From B1Sed10-231 sp046483385 (lineage in GTDB: Bacteria; Planctomycetota; Brocadiia; SM23-32), in the NCBI GenBank assembly GCA_046483385.1, contig JAWODG010000090.1, positions 1 to 20,451 of the forward strand: a stretch of DNA of 20,451 nt, written 5' to 3'. This document shows, in pieces, positions 1-7,375 of the stretch (positions within the stretch are counted from its first letter, which is position 1; every line of letters starts with the position of its first letter). The position numbers and the translations under genes were made by a program. Under the pieces are notes generated by a model. The model did not search any database. It saw nothing but the letters and a program-made list of their open reading frames with translations, and was not told the origin of the DNA.

Positions 1-36
1 CAGGCCATGCCCAACGCCCCGCCGGCCGGCGCGTAA
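1..36 (+). CDS. Possible 3' end of a gene entering from the left
   Basis: From the first base an open frame reads QAMPNAPPAGA and ends at a TAA at 34-36. An Ala/Pro-rich tail followed directly by non-coding sequence is compatible with the C-terminus of a plus-strand gene. Only eleven codons are visible, so neither the frame nor the function can be confirmed. Confidence 0.25.
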   Translation, partial: QAMPNAPPAGA

Positions 37-467
37 GCCGCCGGCAGCCCCGATCAAGCACGGTTATCCGCCCTTCCCGGGGGAGGGTGTGCGGCGGGCC
101 AGGCAGAGAGCGGACCGATGGTCCTTTCGGGGCGGCAATCGCCCTCGCTGCGCCCACCCCGAGCCCACTGCCTGCCCTTTCGGCACGTCCCAGCGCCATT
201 TTCCCTCCCACACCCCATCCACACACGCAAAAACCGCCCATCACGCGACCGTCATGAATAGAGTGGGCGACGGGTTGGATCCACCACGAAGTTTACCCGC
301 CTCTGGCGGGAACACGAAGTTCACGAAGAAAAACGACTTACGAAGGCCCGTCCAGAGGTTTCACAATCATCCTGCCCTTCGGTCGTTGTGGTGTTCTTGC
401 CGTCTGCCGTTCTTCGTGTCCTTCGTGTCCTTCGTGGTTCAAACCTGCCTCGGACCGCCGGAAGGGC
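37..467. other. Intergenic region with degenerate repeat arms
   Basis: About 430 bases without a credible gene. The first 250 bases show no codon-like pattern on either strand. From 283 to 442 there is an inverted pair of CACGAAG-type repeat arms, described separately. Short open frames in this stretch come from the repeat and from antisense of the gene at 468-2000, and none has a ribosome binding site with a family-like protein. The region lies downstream of the minus-strand gene ending at 468, so it may contain its transcription termination site. Confidence 0.6.
283..442. repeat. Inverted pair of CACGAAG-type intergenic repeat arms
   Basis: The left arm (283-328) reads ACCACGAAG, then a perfect 15-base GC palindrome at 296-310 (CCCGCC-TCT-GGCGGG), then AACACGAAGTTCACGAAG. 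The right arm (406-442) has three CTTCGTG units at 9-base steps followed by GTTCAA, which is the reverse complement of the left-arm theme. The arms are about 75 bases apart, and their transcript could fold into a long imperfect hairpin. The same theme recurs at 8722-8914. The nested palindrome looks like a small insertion inside an older repeat. A terminator-like or REP-like role is possible, but nothing here proves it. Confidence 0.7.
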
Positions 468-1997
468 TCAGTCGCGAAGGGATTGCAGGATCTGCTCGAT
501 GCACCGGTGCACCTCGGGTGTGTGCTGCACCACGAGGCGGCCCGGCTGGTGCCTCAGCCAGCCAAGGCTGCCCCGCTCGCTGCGCTCGTCTCCCATCGGC
601 GAACCGGCTTCCTGCCCATCGCCGCGCCACGTGCCCTGCCCGCAGAGCCGGCGGATGAGGTCGGCAAGTTCCTCCGTGCGCTCTCCCAAAGTCCGCGGCG
701 ACGCCGTCGCGTCGCCGAAATGAGCAAGCACGTCGGTCACCTCGTACACGCGCGTCTCGTAGGACTCGAGGTTCTCGGGACGGCCGATGACCACGGCGCC
801 GTCCCGCAGCACCCATGCCATGCCGGTAAGCTCGCAGATATGGTCCAGCGCATTGCGGAGGGTCGTCTCCATCACCAGCGTCACCGGCGCGCCGTCCGGC
901 GGGACGTCCTCCTCACGCAGCACGTAGTCCAGTTCCGTCACCTGCCGGAGCGACTCCACGGCCTCCCGGAGCGGCACGTTGCGGAAGTCCCACTCGTGGC
1001 GGCGGGTGAGCGCCCGGGCGGCCGGTGTGTCCGCCTCGTCCCGGCCGGCCGGTGGCAGAATACCCACTTGCGTGGGCGACAACTCCCACTGCTCCACCTC
1101 CGTGGCGCCGGGGACGTCCAGAGCGATCGTGGCCGAGAGCTCCGCCGGCCGGGGCCACGGCCCGGCGAGCCGCTCAAGGCCCGGTCGGAAAAGGTCCATG
1201 GTGAACACACAAGTTCGCCCTCGAAACATGTCTTTTGACAGCGAGACGGTATCGGAGGTGAAATAACCGCCCTCGATCCGCTTCAGCCGCACGGTCACAC
1301 GCACACCCCACGCGTCCTCCGGCAGATCCTCGGGCGAGGAGACACGGAGGGCGAACCACGTCTCGCGGCCGCCCCGCAGAGTCTCCGGCGCGAACCTCAG
1401 CCACATCCGCGGGCCGCCGGCGGGCTCCACCGATCCAAGTCCTTTCACCCGGACGCGCTCGGGCCGGTCGTCTTCGGGGACCGCCGCCAGAACGCCGGCC
1501 TCGTCGAGGGCCTCCCGCAGCCGCGGATCGAACCTCAGGTCCTCCTCGACGGGCCAGCCCTCGGGGTAGCTGGCGGCGATCCGGAGAAGCGGCAGGCCGG
1601 GCTTGAACTGCATGACCGCGGGACGCGCGTAGGCAACCGAGGAAGCGCCGCTCGTGAGGACGCACCAATAAACCAGACCGTCCGCATCGTACAGCTCAAG
1701 GCCCCCCTGCCAGGGGCGCCTCAGGGCGAGTTCGATGGCTTTGGGGCGGCGAAGCTCAAACAGTTGCCGCTCCCAGTCGAACCGCAAGATGTCCCGGTCC
1801 GTCCACAGGACCTCGCCGGTGCGGGCATCCACCCAGTGCAGTAGGTCTTCGCTCTCCCGAACGCGTCGCGCGTAATCAGCGTGCGCTCCCGCTTCCGGGG
1901 GCGCGGCGAAACTCGCCAGGTCGGAAGCCCCCGCCACCAGCACACAGACAACCAGCGACAGCAGCGAGGCCAGGTCACGCCTGTTCAGAGTTACCAT
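468..1997 (-). CDS. Secreted protein with STN-like (secretin/TonB short N-terminal) domain
   Basis: Exported protein of about 509 residues. The start is the ATG at 1997-1995, directly preceded by an in-frame GTG at 2000, with AAGGGG upstream. The N-terminus has two arginines and a hydrophobic run (about residues 10-32) ending in AAP, like a Sec signal peptide. The middle (about 40-330) is beta-rich and not recognised. Residues about 335-410 (HEWDFRNVPLREAVESL to GAVVIGRP) follow the STN pattern: a short strand, a helix beginning PLREAVE, and a 'tLrnALdhiceltGm.wvlrdg.vvIg' core. The tail has the V-Y-E-V-T-D and VVQHTPEVH-I-L elements that often follow STN domains in planctomycete proteins. 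The gene starts 13 bases after the BlaI-like gene, so the two are probably cotranscribed. Its role is unknown; envelope location is inferred from the signal peptide. Confidence 0.75.
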   Translation of the reverse strand: MVTLNRRDLASLLSLVVCVLVAGASDLASFAAPPEAGAHADYARRVRESEDLLHWVDARTGEVLWTDRDILRFDWERQLFELRRPKAIELALRRPWQGGLELYDADGLVYWCVLTSGASSVAYARPAVMQFKPGLPLLRIAASYPEGWPVEEDLRFDPRLREALDEAGVLAAVPEDDRPERVRVKGLGSVEPAGGPRMWLRFAPETLRGGRETWFALRVSSPEDLPEDAWGVRVTVRLKRIEGGYFTSDTVSLSKDMFRGRTCVFTMDLFRPGLERLAGPWPRPAELSATIALDVPGATEVEQWELSPTQVGILPPAGRDEADTPAARALTRRHEWDFRNVPLREAVESLRQVTELDYVLREEDVPPDGAPVTLVMETTLRNALDHICELTGMAWVLRDGAVVIGRPENLESYETRVYEVTDVLAHFGDATASPRTLGERTEELADLIRRLCGQGTWRGDGQEAGSPMGDERSERGSLGWLRHQPGRLVVQHTPEVHRCIEQILQSLRD

Positions 1998-2010
1998 CAC
2001 CCCGGTCCCC

Positions 2011-2391
2011 TTACTCGTGCTCTTCGATCAAACGCTTTATCTCGTCCAGTTCGTCCTCGCTCGCAGCGCTTGCGTCCAGCAGCGCCGCCACCATAAGCGA
2101 GGCCGAGCCGTCGAACGCCCGCCGCAGCAGGTCCCTTACCATGTTGCGGTGGGCCCTCCTTTCCGGAACCGTCGGCCGGTAGAGGTAGGCGCGGCCGTCT
2201 TTACGGCGCGCGGCATAGCCCTTCTCGACCAGTATCGAGAGCATCTTCCGGATGGACCCGCCCGACAACCGCCGCCCCTGCTCCTCGAGCGAGTGCTGGA
2301 CATCCTGCGTGGTGGCCTCGCCCTCGTCCCACAGCACGCGCATGAACTCCAGTTCCACATCGGTCAGCGTGCGGCTCTTGCGCCTTCCCAC
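2011..2391 (-). CDS. BlaI/MecI/CopY-family transcriptional repressor
   Basis: Winged-helix repressor of 126 residues, the usual length for this family. The GTG at 2391-2389 is chosen because GGGAGGTGGG lies just upstream and the family alignment begins there; the longer open frame upstream overlaps the preceding gene and has no family-like sequence. Visible family features are LTDVELEFMRVLWDEGEATT at residues 9-28, the recognition-helix region GGSIRKMLSILVEKGYAARR, the wing GRAYLYRPTVP, and a C-terminal helical dimerisation part ending DELDEIKRLIEEHE. Family members bind DNA as dimers and are released by cleavage by a BlaR1/M56 sensor peptidase. No such peptidase is seen in this window. The neighbours are a lipoprotein gene upstream (32 bases) and an STN-domain protein gene downstream (13 bases). 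Confidence 0.9.
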   Translation of the reverse strand: MGRRKSRTLTDVELEFMRVLWDEGEATTQDVQHSLEEQGRRLSGGSIRKMLSILVEKGYAARRKDGRAYLYRPTVPERRAHRNMVRDLLRRAFDGSASLMVAALLDASAASEDELDEIKRLIEEHE

Positions 2392-2423
2392 CGGCCCACC
2401 TCCCACGGGGACTTCAGGGCGCC

Positions 2424-2783
2424 CTATTCGGTCCGGACGGCGGTCGGGCGCTCGCCCCCGATGATCTGGTAACCCGCCACGACGCCGTCCTTGAACTGCA
2501 CACGTATGCCGTCCCGATTGCTCTCGTAGCTGCAACCCCACCACCGGGCCGCAGCCTTGAGACGGATGCGCTCGAAGCGGATGATGTCCGGCGACTCCTC
2601 CTGAATGTACTCCGGGCCGAACAGCTCAATGACCTCGTCACGAGTGGTTTCGCCGACGACCAGTTCCTCGACTTTTCCCGCGTCGTATCCGGTACCGATG
2701 GCACCTTCCGCGCGGCAGATCATACACCCCGAAGAGGCCATCAGTCCCACCATCACCACCACGCCCAAACATACGTGCCGCAT
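2424..2783 (-). CDS. Small lipoprotein, BamE/SmpA-OmlA-like
   Basis: Exported protein of 119 residues. The ATG at 2783-2781 is chosen because GAGGAGGG lies 6-7 bases upstream and the protein then opens with a short signal peptide, MRHVCLGVVVMVGLMASSGC; the frame extends further upstream but overlaps the promoter. Cys20 is the likely lipidation site, although Ser rather than Leu sits at position -3 of the lipobox. Residues about 35-107 match the BamE/SmpA fold pattern: V-x-E-L-V-V-G-x-T-T-R-D-E-V-I-E-L-F-G-P, a variable loop, then RVQFKDGVVAGYQII. BamE proper belongs to the outer-membrane beta-barrel assembly complex. Small stand-alone relatives are common and mostly uncharacterised, so no BAM role is claimed. 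First gene of the probable operon with the BlaI-like and STN genes. Confidence 0.7.
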   Translation of the reverse strand: MRHVCLGVVVMVGLMASSGCMICRAEGAIGTGYDAGKVEELVVGETTRDEVIELFGPEYIQEESPDIIRFERIRLKAAARWWGCSYESNRDGIRVQFKDGVVAGYQIIGGERPTAVRTE

Positions 2784-2855
2784 GTCGGCCCTCCTCAGCG
2801 CTGCCGACCCCGCGCGACCCCGGCCGCGCAGGAATCGAGAACTCGTTCGCGCGCA

Positions 2856-2884
2856 ATGGTAGCGCCCCCGCTCCCGAGTGTCAA
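2856..2884 (-). promoter_or_regulatory. Sigma70-like promoter of the lipoprotein-blaI-STN operon
   Basis: On the minus strand TTGACA (2884-2879) is separated by exactly 17 bases from TACCAT (2861-2856). The predicted start is near 2849, giving a leader of about 65 bases to the ATG at 2783. The -35 is perfect and the -10 matches 4 of 6 positions. It sits just after the GH51-like gene's stop codon at 2907. Confidence 0.6.
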
Positions 2885-2904
2885 GCCCCCCGAGGCGGAC
2901 CAAT

Positions 2905-2917
2905 AGTCACGGTGACT
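2905..2917. promoter_or_regulatory. 13-base perfect dyad overlapping the GH51 stop codon
   Basis: AGTCAC-G-GTGACT is a perfect palindrome with one central base. It overlaps the TGA of the GH51-like gene (2909-2907) and lies 20 bases upstream of the -35 element of the lipoprotein-blaI operon promoter. It could be an operator. It does not match the TACA-N-TGTA type associated with BlaI. It may also be chance, as GTCAC/GTGAC words are common in GC-rich DNA. Confidence 0.25.
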
Positions 2918-4358
2918 GCGAATCCAGCAGCACCTCCACCGCCGAGACGGAGGCGGCCGGGAACGTCCACGTGCTGTCCGCGGTGACTTCGTGCTCGGTG
3001 GGCGCGAAGGCGTCCGGGCGGGTCTCCATCACCTCCAGCTCCGGGTCCGCGGCGGTCTGCCACACCCGCGCGGACTCGACGCGCCGTCCGGGCACGCTCA
3101 ATTCCGCCTCCACCGCCTTCGTCCGCCGGGTGTTGACCACGTGCAGGAAAACCCGGTCACCCGTGCGACTGGCCGTCACGTCCAGTCCCTCCGGCACGTC
3201 CACGACCGTCAGTGCACGCTCCCCACTGTGCGCCCGGAAGAGCGCGATGACGCTCCCCACGGGCATCATGTAGCAGGTCCACGGGCTCGGCACCATCAGG
3301 ACGTTGTTCATCCATTTGTTGCCGCAGAAGTCGCCGAGCGTGGCGATCTTCAGGATGTCCCCGTGCCGGGCGTGCACGTTCAGGACGCGCGCGTTGGCGA
3401 CGCCGGCGGCCCAGGTGGACTGCGCCTCACAGCGGTTCCGGCCGCGCATGCTGAAGTGGCTCTCCGTCAGCGCCAGCGCGCCGTCCCAGCCCGCCACCTG
3501 CTCGCGCATGCGGTTGAGGCACTGGTCGGTGGACTGCCATGCGCTCATGAAGTGCTCCCACGTGCGCTCGGGGTCCTCCCGGTAAGCGGTATCGTGCAGG
3601 GGTGAGTCGTTCAGCGCCGACCTGAAGTGATGGTGGAACGCCAGGTACTGCAGGTGATCGCCCGCCACCTCCAGCACGCGCGGGGCCCACCCGCTGTCAC
3701 CCCAGCCTACCAGTTCTATGTCCGGGTCGGCGCGGCGCATGGCCTCGGCGAAGGCGACGGTCCGCCGGGCGGTGGTCTCACAGTCGTATCCGTTCTCGTC
3801 GTAGGAAGTCTCGTTGCCGATCTGCCACAGGCGGCCGCCGAAGGGCTCGGGCGCGCCGTTATGGATGCGCTCGGCGTTGTCGGGGTTATTGCAGTAGTCA
3901 ACCCACGCGGCGGCCTCCTCCGGCCCGGCCGAGCGCTCGCCGCCCTCCGGCGGGTGCGCCCAGTGCTCGCGTCCGTCGGACTTGAAGTTGACGGCGATCA
4001 TCGGGTCGGCCCCCACCCGGCGGCAGAACTCGATGTACTCGTGCGTGCCGATGCGGTTGGACTCCATGCCGCCCCACAGCAGGTTGCGGGTCGGCCGGCG
4101 TTCGCCGACACCCTCCCGCCAGCGATAGTAAGAGCTGAAACAGCCGCCGGGCCAGCGCACCAGCCGCGGCCCGAGGGCGCGTGCCAGCTCAATGAAGTCC
4201 TCCCGCCATTCGTCCCCGGCATAATCCCAGGCGATGTCCGTGGAGCCGTTGGCCACGCCGAGCGGCTCCATGAACTGCATGTACAGATAAGGAGAAAGCT
4301 CGAACCGCGGTTCGGGTTCCACGACCAACGCGTCCCGTGAAGCCTCGTCCCGTGCCAT
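2907..4358 (-). CDS. GH51-like alpha-L-arabinofuranosidase
   Basis: A 483-residue glycoside hydrolase, probably removing terminal alpha-L-arabinofuranosyl groups from arabinoxylan or arabinan fragments. The ATG at 4358 follows GAGGAG by about 7 bases. The (beta/alpha)8 barrel occupies most of the first 310 residues. VRWPGGCFSSYYRWREGVG (67-85) is the family PGGCF signature, IGNETSY (180-186) supplies the proposed acid/base Glu183, and LTESHFS (297-303) the proposed nucleophile Glu299. The remaining residues form the beta-sandwich C-terminal domain of the GH51 type. There is no signal peptide, so it probably acts in the cytoplasm on imported oligosaccharides. It starts 11 bases after the threonine aldolase-like gene and is surely cotranscribed with it. 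Substrate specificity could differ, since the nucleophile motif departs from the common GH51 form. Confidence 0.85.
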   Translation of the reverse strand: MARDEASRDALVVEPEPRFELSPYLYMQFMEPLGVANGSTDIAWDYAGDEWREDFIELARALGPRLVRWPGGCFSSYYRWREGVGERRPTRNLLWGGMESNRIGTHEYIEFCRRVGADPMIAVNFKSDGREHWAHPPEGGERSAGPEEAAAWVDYCNNPDNAERIHNGAPEPFGGRLWQIGNETSYDENGYDCETTARRTVAFAEAMRRADPDIELVGWGDSGWAPRVLEVAGDHLQYLAFHHHFRSALNDSPLHDTAYREDPERTWEHFMSAWQSTDQCLNRMREQVAGWDGALALTESHFSMRGRNRCEAQSTWAAGVANARVLNVHARHGDILKIATLGDFCGNKWMNNVLMVPSPWTCYMMPVGSVIALFRAHSGERALTVVDVPEGLDVTASRTGDRVFLHVVNTRRTKAVEAELSVPGRRVESARVWQTAADPELEVMETRPDAFAPTEHEVTADSTWTFPAASVSAVEVLLDSQSP

Positions 4359-4369
4359 GGGTCGTCTCC

Positions 4370-5407
4370 TCAGAAGCGGGATTCCATGACGGCGACCACG
4401 CGCCGTATGTGCTCCTCTGTGGTGCCGATATGTGTGACGGCGCGGAAGGTGTCACCGGCTGTGTTGCCGACCAGTATACCCTGCTCTTTCAGACCCGTGG
4501 CCAGCTCGTCGGCCGTCAGGGGCGGGAGGGCCCGGAAGTAAACCATGTTGGTTTCCGGCGGGTCGTACTTCAGCGCCAGTCGCCCGGCGGCCCGCACACC
4601 TTCGGCCAGCAGTTGGGCGTTGGCGTGGTCCTCGGCCATCCGTTCCACGTTGTGTTCCAGCGCGTAGATGCCGGCGGCGGCCAGATAGCCGGCCTGTCGC
4701 ATGGCGCCGCCGAACATCTTGCGGAAACGTCGGGCCCGCGCCACGAACGCCGTATCCCCCGCCAGCACGGAACCGACCGGGCAGCCCAACCCCTTGGAGA
4801 GACAGATGCTGACCGAGTCCGCATGGCGACCGTAGTCCTCCGGTGCCGCGCCCGTGGCGGTGCAGGCGTTCAGCAGCCGTGCGCCGTCCATGTGCAGTCG
4901 AAGGCCCAGGTCCCGACAGGTCTCGCCGATTGCGGCCACCGTCTCGACGGGATACACCGACCCGCCGCCGCGGTTGTGGGTGTTCTCCACCACGACCAGC
5001 CGCGAGCGGGCGAAGTGGACGTCTTCGGTCCGCACCAGCGGGGGTATCTGCTGCGGCTGGATGATGCCACGGTCGGCATGCACGAACCGCACGCTCACTC
5101 CGGCCACGGCGGCGTAGGAGCCGCCCTCGTAGTGGTAGGGATGGGAGTTCTCATCGAGTATTATCTCGTCCCCCGGTTCGGTGTGGGTGCGGATGGCCAC
5201 CAGGTTGGCCATCGTGCCCGACGGGACGAAGACGGCGGCCTCCTGCCCCAGCAGCTCGGCCACCATGGCCTCCAGGCGGTTGACGGACGGGTCCTCCCCG
5301 TAGACGTCGTCGCCCACGGGGGCGTCCATCATGGCCTGGAGCATCTCCGGGGTGGGCACCGTGACCGTGTCGCTTCGCAGGTCGATAATGCTATCGTCGG
5401 CGATCAC
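4370..5407 (-). CDS. ltaE: Low-specificity L-threonine aldolase-type PLP lyase
   Basis: Beta-eliminating-lyase family enzyme of 345 residues that cleaves L-threonine or L-allo-threonine to glycine and acetaldehyde. The GTG at 5407-5405 is chosen because GGAGGA lies 8 bases upstream and the protein then begins, as usual for the family, just before IIDLRSDTVTVPTPEM; the longer frame upstream is unrelated coding shadow. Fold-type I PLP features are present: PSGTMANL (62-69), DENSHPYHYEGG (85-96) with the ring-stacking His, LHMDGARLLN (171-180) with the cofactor-binding Asp174, and SICLSKGLGCPVGS (200-213) with Schiff-base Lys205. Its place between a DUF2284 gene and an arabinofuranosidase is unusual for a purely amino-acid enzyme, so a related aldol cleavage is possible. 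Confidence 0.88.
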   Translation of the reverse strand: MIADDSIIDLRSDTVTVPTPEMLQAMMDAPVGDDVYGEDPSVNRLEAMVAELLGQEAAVFVPSGTMANLVAIRTHTEPGDEIILDENSHPYHYEGGSYAAVAGVSVRFVHADRGIIQPQQIPPLVRTEDVHFARSRLVVVENTHNRGGGSVYPVETVAAIGETCRDLGLRLHMDGARLLNACTATGAAPEDYGRHADSVSICLSKGLGCPVGSVLAGDTAFVARARRFRKMFGGAMRQAGYLAAAGIYALEHNVERMAEDHANAQLLAEGVRAAGRLALKYDPPETNMVYFRALPPLTADELATGLKEQGILVGNTAGDTFRAVTHIGTTEEHIRRVVAVMESRF

Positions 5408-5525
5408 CTTGGCGTTCCTCCGTTTTGCCCCCCACGGGGCGCAAGTCCGGGGGTGGCCGCGAGTTGGTAGTTCATAATTGCTGGTTGCCGGCGAACGGGC
5501 AAAGTCTGGGAGATCGTCATCGGGG
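5408..5525 (-). repeat. Intergenic spacer with a solitary AACTACCAACT-type repeat remnant
   Basis: The 118-base gap holds, at 5463-5487, a plus-strand copy of the GTTGGTAGTT-type word also found as the inner arm of the repeat at 8764-8880. No partner arm is visible here. A weak minus-strand promoter-like pair (TTGCCC, 17 bases, AATTAT) overlaps the repeat and could give the aldolase gene a second start of transcription. A small C-rich/G-rich hairpin lies near 5429-5446. Confidence 0.4.
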
Positions 5526-6038
5526 TCACTCGACCAGCAGGAGGCTGTAGTAGTTGGGCGTGTCGTCGTGGGAGGTGACCACGCGGATGGGGAACCCGGC
5601 GCGGTGCGCGGTCTCATAGACGTCGATGCCGCACGCTTCCATCGAAGGCCGCGCCGTGTGCGGATGCTGGCACGGGTGCTCCAGCGGACAGGGCGAGCAG
5701 AGCCGGCAGGGCCCTTCCGCCATCATGAAGGCCTTGCGGTGTCCGGCCAGAAAGACGCTCCGCTCGATCTCCGCCAGCAGCTCGCGGTCGGCATGCTGCG
5801 GCCCCCACCAGACGAGATAGGCCGTCTCGTACTCGTCCAGCATGCGGCGCGTCTGTTGCGGCGTGGGCGAATGCGGCGGGCAGGTCAGGCAGCGCCCGTA
5901 ACCCCCGCAGCCGTACTGGCACTTCATGCGCACCCACTCGGCCGTGACAACGTCGGAGGGGTCAATGCGCTTGAAATCCTCTGGCTCATGCTCTCGGATC
6001 AGTCCGGTGATTGTGGTGGACTCGGTGCCCTGCGTCAT
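5526..6038 (-). CDS. DUF2284 family predicted metal-binding protein
   Basis: Cysteine-rich protein of 170 residues, the usual DUF2284 size. The ATG at 6038 follows GGGAGG by about 8 bases. The N-terminal signature CQYGCGGYGRCLTCPPHSPTP has Cys40, Cys44, Cys50 and Cys53, and a second cluster, CRLCSPCPLEHPC, has Cys111, 114, 117 and 123, with Cys136 in RPSMEACGIDV. This spacing suggests iron-sulfur or other metal sites; the biochemical function of the family is not established. It often occurs near methyltransferase or corrinoid-type genes, which makes its position divergent from a URO-D/MtaA-like gene notable. It is the first gene behind the promoter at 6142-6114, followed after 118 bases by the aldolase gene. 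Confidence 0.85.
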   Translation of the reverse strand: MTQGTESTTITGLIREHEPEDFKRIDPSDVVTAEWVRMKCQYGCGGYGRCLTCPPHSPTPQQTRRMLDEYETAYLVWWGPQHADRELLAEIERSVFLAGHRKAFMMAEGPCRLCSPCPLEHPCQHPHTARPSMEACGIDVYETAHRAGFPIRVVTSHDDTPNYYSLLLVE

Positions 6039-6113
6039 GCCGATATGCCTCCCGAGCAGCGGCGGGAAAAAGGTGGAACGCGGACGCGCCGCGGACGTGC
6101 AGCCTCAGCCCTC

Positions 6114-6142
6114 ATAGTATGCTTATTGCACGAACGTCTCAA
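6114..6142 (-). promoter_or_regulatory. Promoter of the DUF2284-ltaE-GH51 operon
   Basis: On the minus strand TTGAGA (6142-6137) is followed after exactly 17 bases by TACTAT (6119-6114). A local AT-rich patch surrounds the -10. The predicted leader to the ATG at 6038 is about 70 bases. It lies back to back with the plus-strand candidate at 6160-6190. Confidence 0.55.
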
Positions 6143-6159
6143 GGCACCGCCGGCGGCGC

Positions 6160-6190
6160 TTGACACCCTCCGGGCGTGGGCCGCTACACT
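6160..6190 (+). promoter_or_regulatory. Candidate promoter of the URO-D-like/ManD operon
   Basis: A perfect TTGACA at 6160-6165 precedes TACACT at 6185-6190 with a long spacer of 19 bases. The leader to the TTG start at 6242 would be about 45 bases. The -35 is good, while the spacing makes this weaker than the divergent promoter. Confidence 0.35.
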
Positions 6191-6241
6191 GACATAGTGT
6201 CCGTTGACGGAGACCGGCCTGCTTTCCAGGAGTGAAGAGCC

Positions 6242-7375
6242 TTGGCTTTGACGAAGCGCCAGCGCATGCTGACCGCCATGACGGGCGGCACGCCGGACCG
6301 GGTGCCGGCCAGTCCGGACACCAACTGGATGATCCCCGCCCGGCTGGTCGGCGGGCCGTTCTGGCAGGTCTATTACTACCACGACCCGCCCATCTGGAAG
6401 GCCTACAACGACTGTGTGCGCCACTACGGCATCGACGGCTTCTCTCACCACGGCTACCCCTCGGTGCCGGACCATCCGGACGTTGAGCGTTCGCGCGAGA
6501 TTATCGAACAGAATGAGGAGCGACTGGTCGTCCGCAGCCACTTCCATTGCCCCGCCGGGAAGCTGACTCGGGAGACCACCTATCTGCGGGGAGAGGCGCC
6601 GACAACCACCAAAAAGTGGATCACCGACCTGCCCTCGCAGTTCGACTGCCTCCGCTACATGCTCGGCGAGCCGGGCCGGGCTTCCTTCGACGCCTACAAG
6701 CGCGTGCAGGCGGACATGGGTGACGACGGCGTAGTCGGCCTCTGCCTTGACCTGCCGATGCTGATGTGGCAGATGCGCGAACCGGCCGAGGCGGCCTTCT
6801 ACGACTACTACGACCACCATGACCTCGTAGTCGAGTGGGCCCGGATGCGCACGGACTGGCTGGTCGAGGTGGCCCGCCGGATCATCGCTCAGGACGTCCG
6901 GCCGGACTTCGCGTTCTTCCCCATGAGCGGCCTGGTTACGATGCAATCGGTCGAGATCATGAAAGAGCTGTCCTTCCCGGCTTTGCAGAAACTTACGTCA
7001 ATGTTCAGCCGGGCGGGGATCGTGACATCACTCCATTGCTGCGGCAAGGAGCGAGCGCTGGTGGAACTGTGTGCGGAGGAGACCGAACTGGATTGCATCG
7101 ACCCGCTGGAGGTTCCTCCCATGGGCGACTGCATCCTGCGAGAGATCAAGCAGGAGTTCGGCGACGCCCTGGCCCTGAAGGGCAACCTGCACACCACTGT
7201 CGTGATGCTGCGTATGGATCCGGACGGCGTTGGGCAGGAGGCGCGCCGGTGCCTCGATGACGCCATGGAGGGCGGTGGCTTCATCCTGTCCACGGGCGAT
7301 CAGTGCGGCCGCGACACGCCCGACGAGAATATCGTGCGGCAGGTGGAAGTTTGCGAGACATACGGGCGGTACTGA
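6242..7375 (+). CDS. Uroporphyrinogen decarboxylase/MtaA-like protein
   Basis: A 377-residue member of the URO-D superfamily. The TTG at 6242 is chosen because AGGAG lies 9 bases upstream and the protein then opens with the family pattern KRQRMLTAMTGGTPDRVP (5-22); an ATG at 6266 is the alternative. The TIM-barrel hallmarks continue with FPMSGLVTM (226-234), SLHCCGK (263-269), LKGNLHTT (312-319) and STGDQCGRDTPDENI (350-364). The His265-Cys266 pair resembles the zinc-binding H-x-C of corrinoid methyltransferases such as MtaA rather than haem-pathway HemE. No haem genes are nearby, so a methyl-transfer or demethylation role is more likely than haem synthesis. Such paralogues are numerous in planctomycete-like genomes next to sugar genes. 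It is followed after 114 bases by the ManD-like gene. Confidence 0.8.
   Translation: MALTKRQRMLTAMTGGTPDRVPASPDTNWMIPARLVGGPFWQVYYYHDPPIWKAYNDCVRHYGIDGFSHHGYPSVPDHPDVERSREIIEQNEERLVVRSHFHCPAGKLTRETTYLRGEAPTTTKKWITDLPSQFDCLRYMLGEPGRASFDAYKRVQADMGDDGVVGLCLDLPMLMWQMREPAEAAFYDYYDHHDLVVEWARMRTDWLVEVARRIIAQDVRPDFAFFPMSGLVTMQSVEIMKELSFPALQKLTSMFSRAGIVTSLHCCGKERALVELCAEETELDCIDPLEVPPMGDCILREIKQEFGDALALKGNLHTTVVMLRMDPDGVGQEARRCLDDAMEGGGFILSTGDQCGRDTPDENIVRQVEVCETYGRY

Noticed and set aside
283..442. Possible CRISPR array
   Set aside because: Units are 7-9 bases with no regular unique spacers and arms are inverted, unlike direct CRISPR repeats. No cas gene is present.
388..723. Plus-strand open frame containing VLRVLRVLRG
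   Set aside because: The repeated peptide is only a translation of the CTTCGTG repeat units and the rest is antisense of the STN gene.
4337..5470. Plus-strand open frame of 377 codons opposite the aldolase gene
   Set aside because: Antisense shadow of the PLP enzyme with no recognisable motif.
6242..7375. HemE of haem synthesis
   Set aside because: The sequence has the H-C zinc motif and gene context of MtaA-like paralogues, and no haem pathway genes are near.
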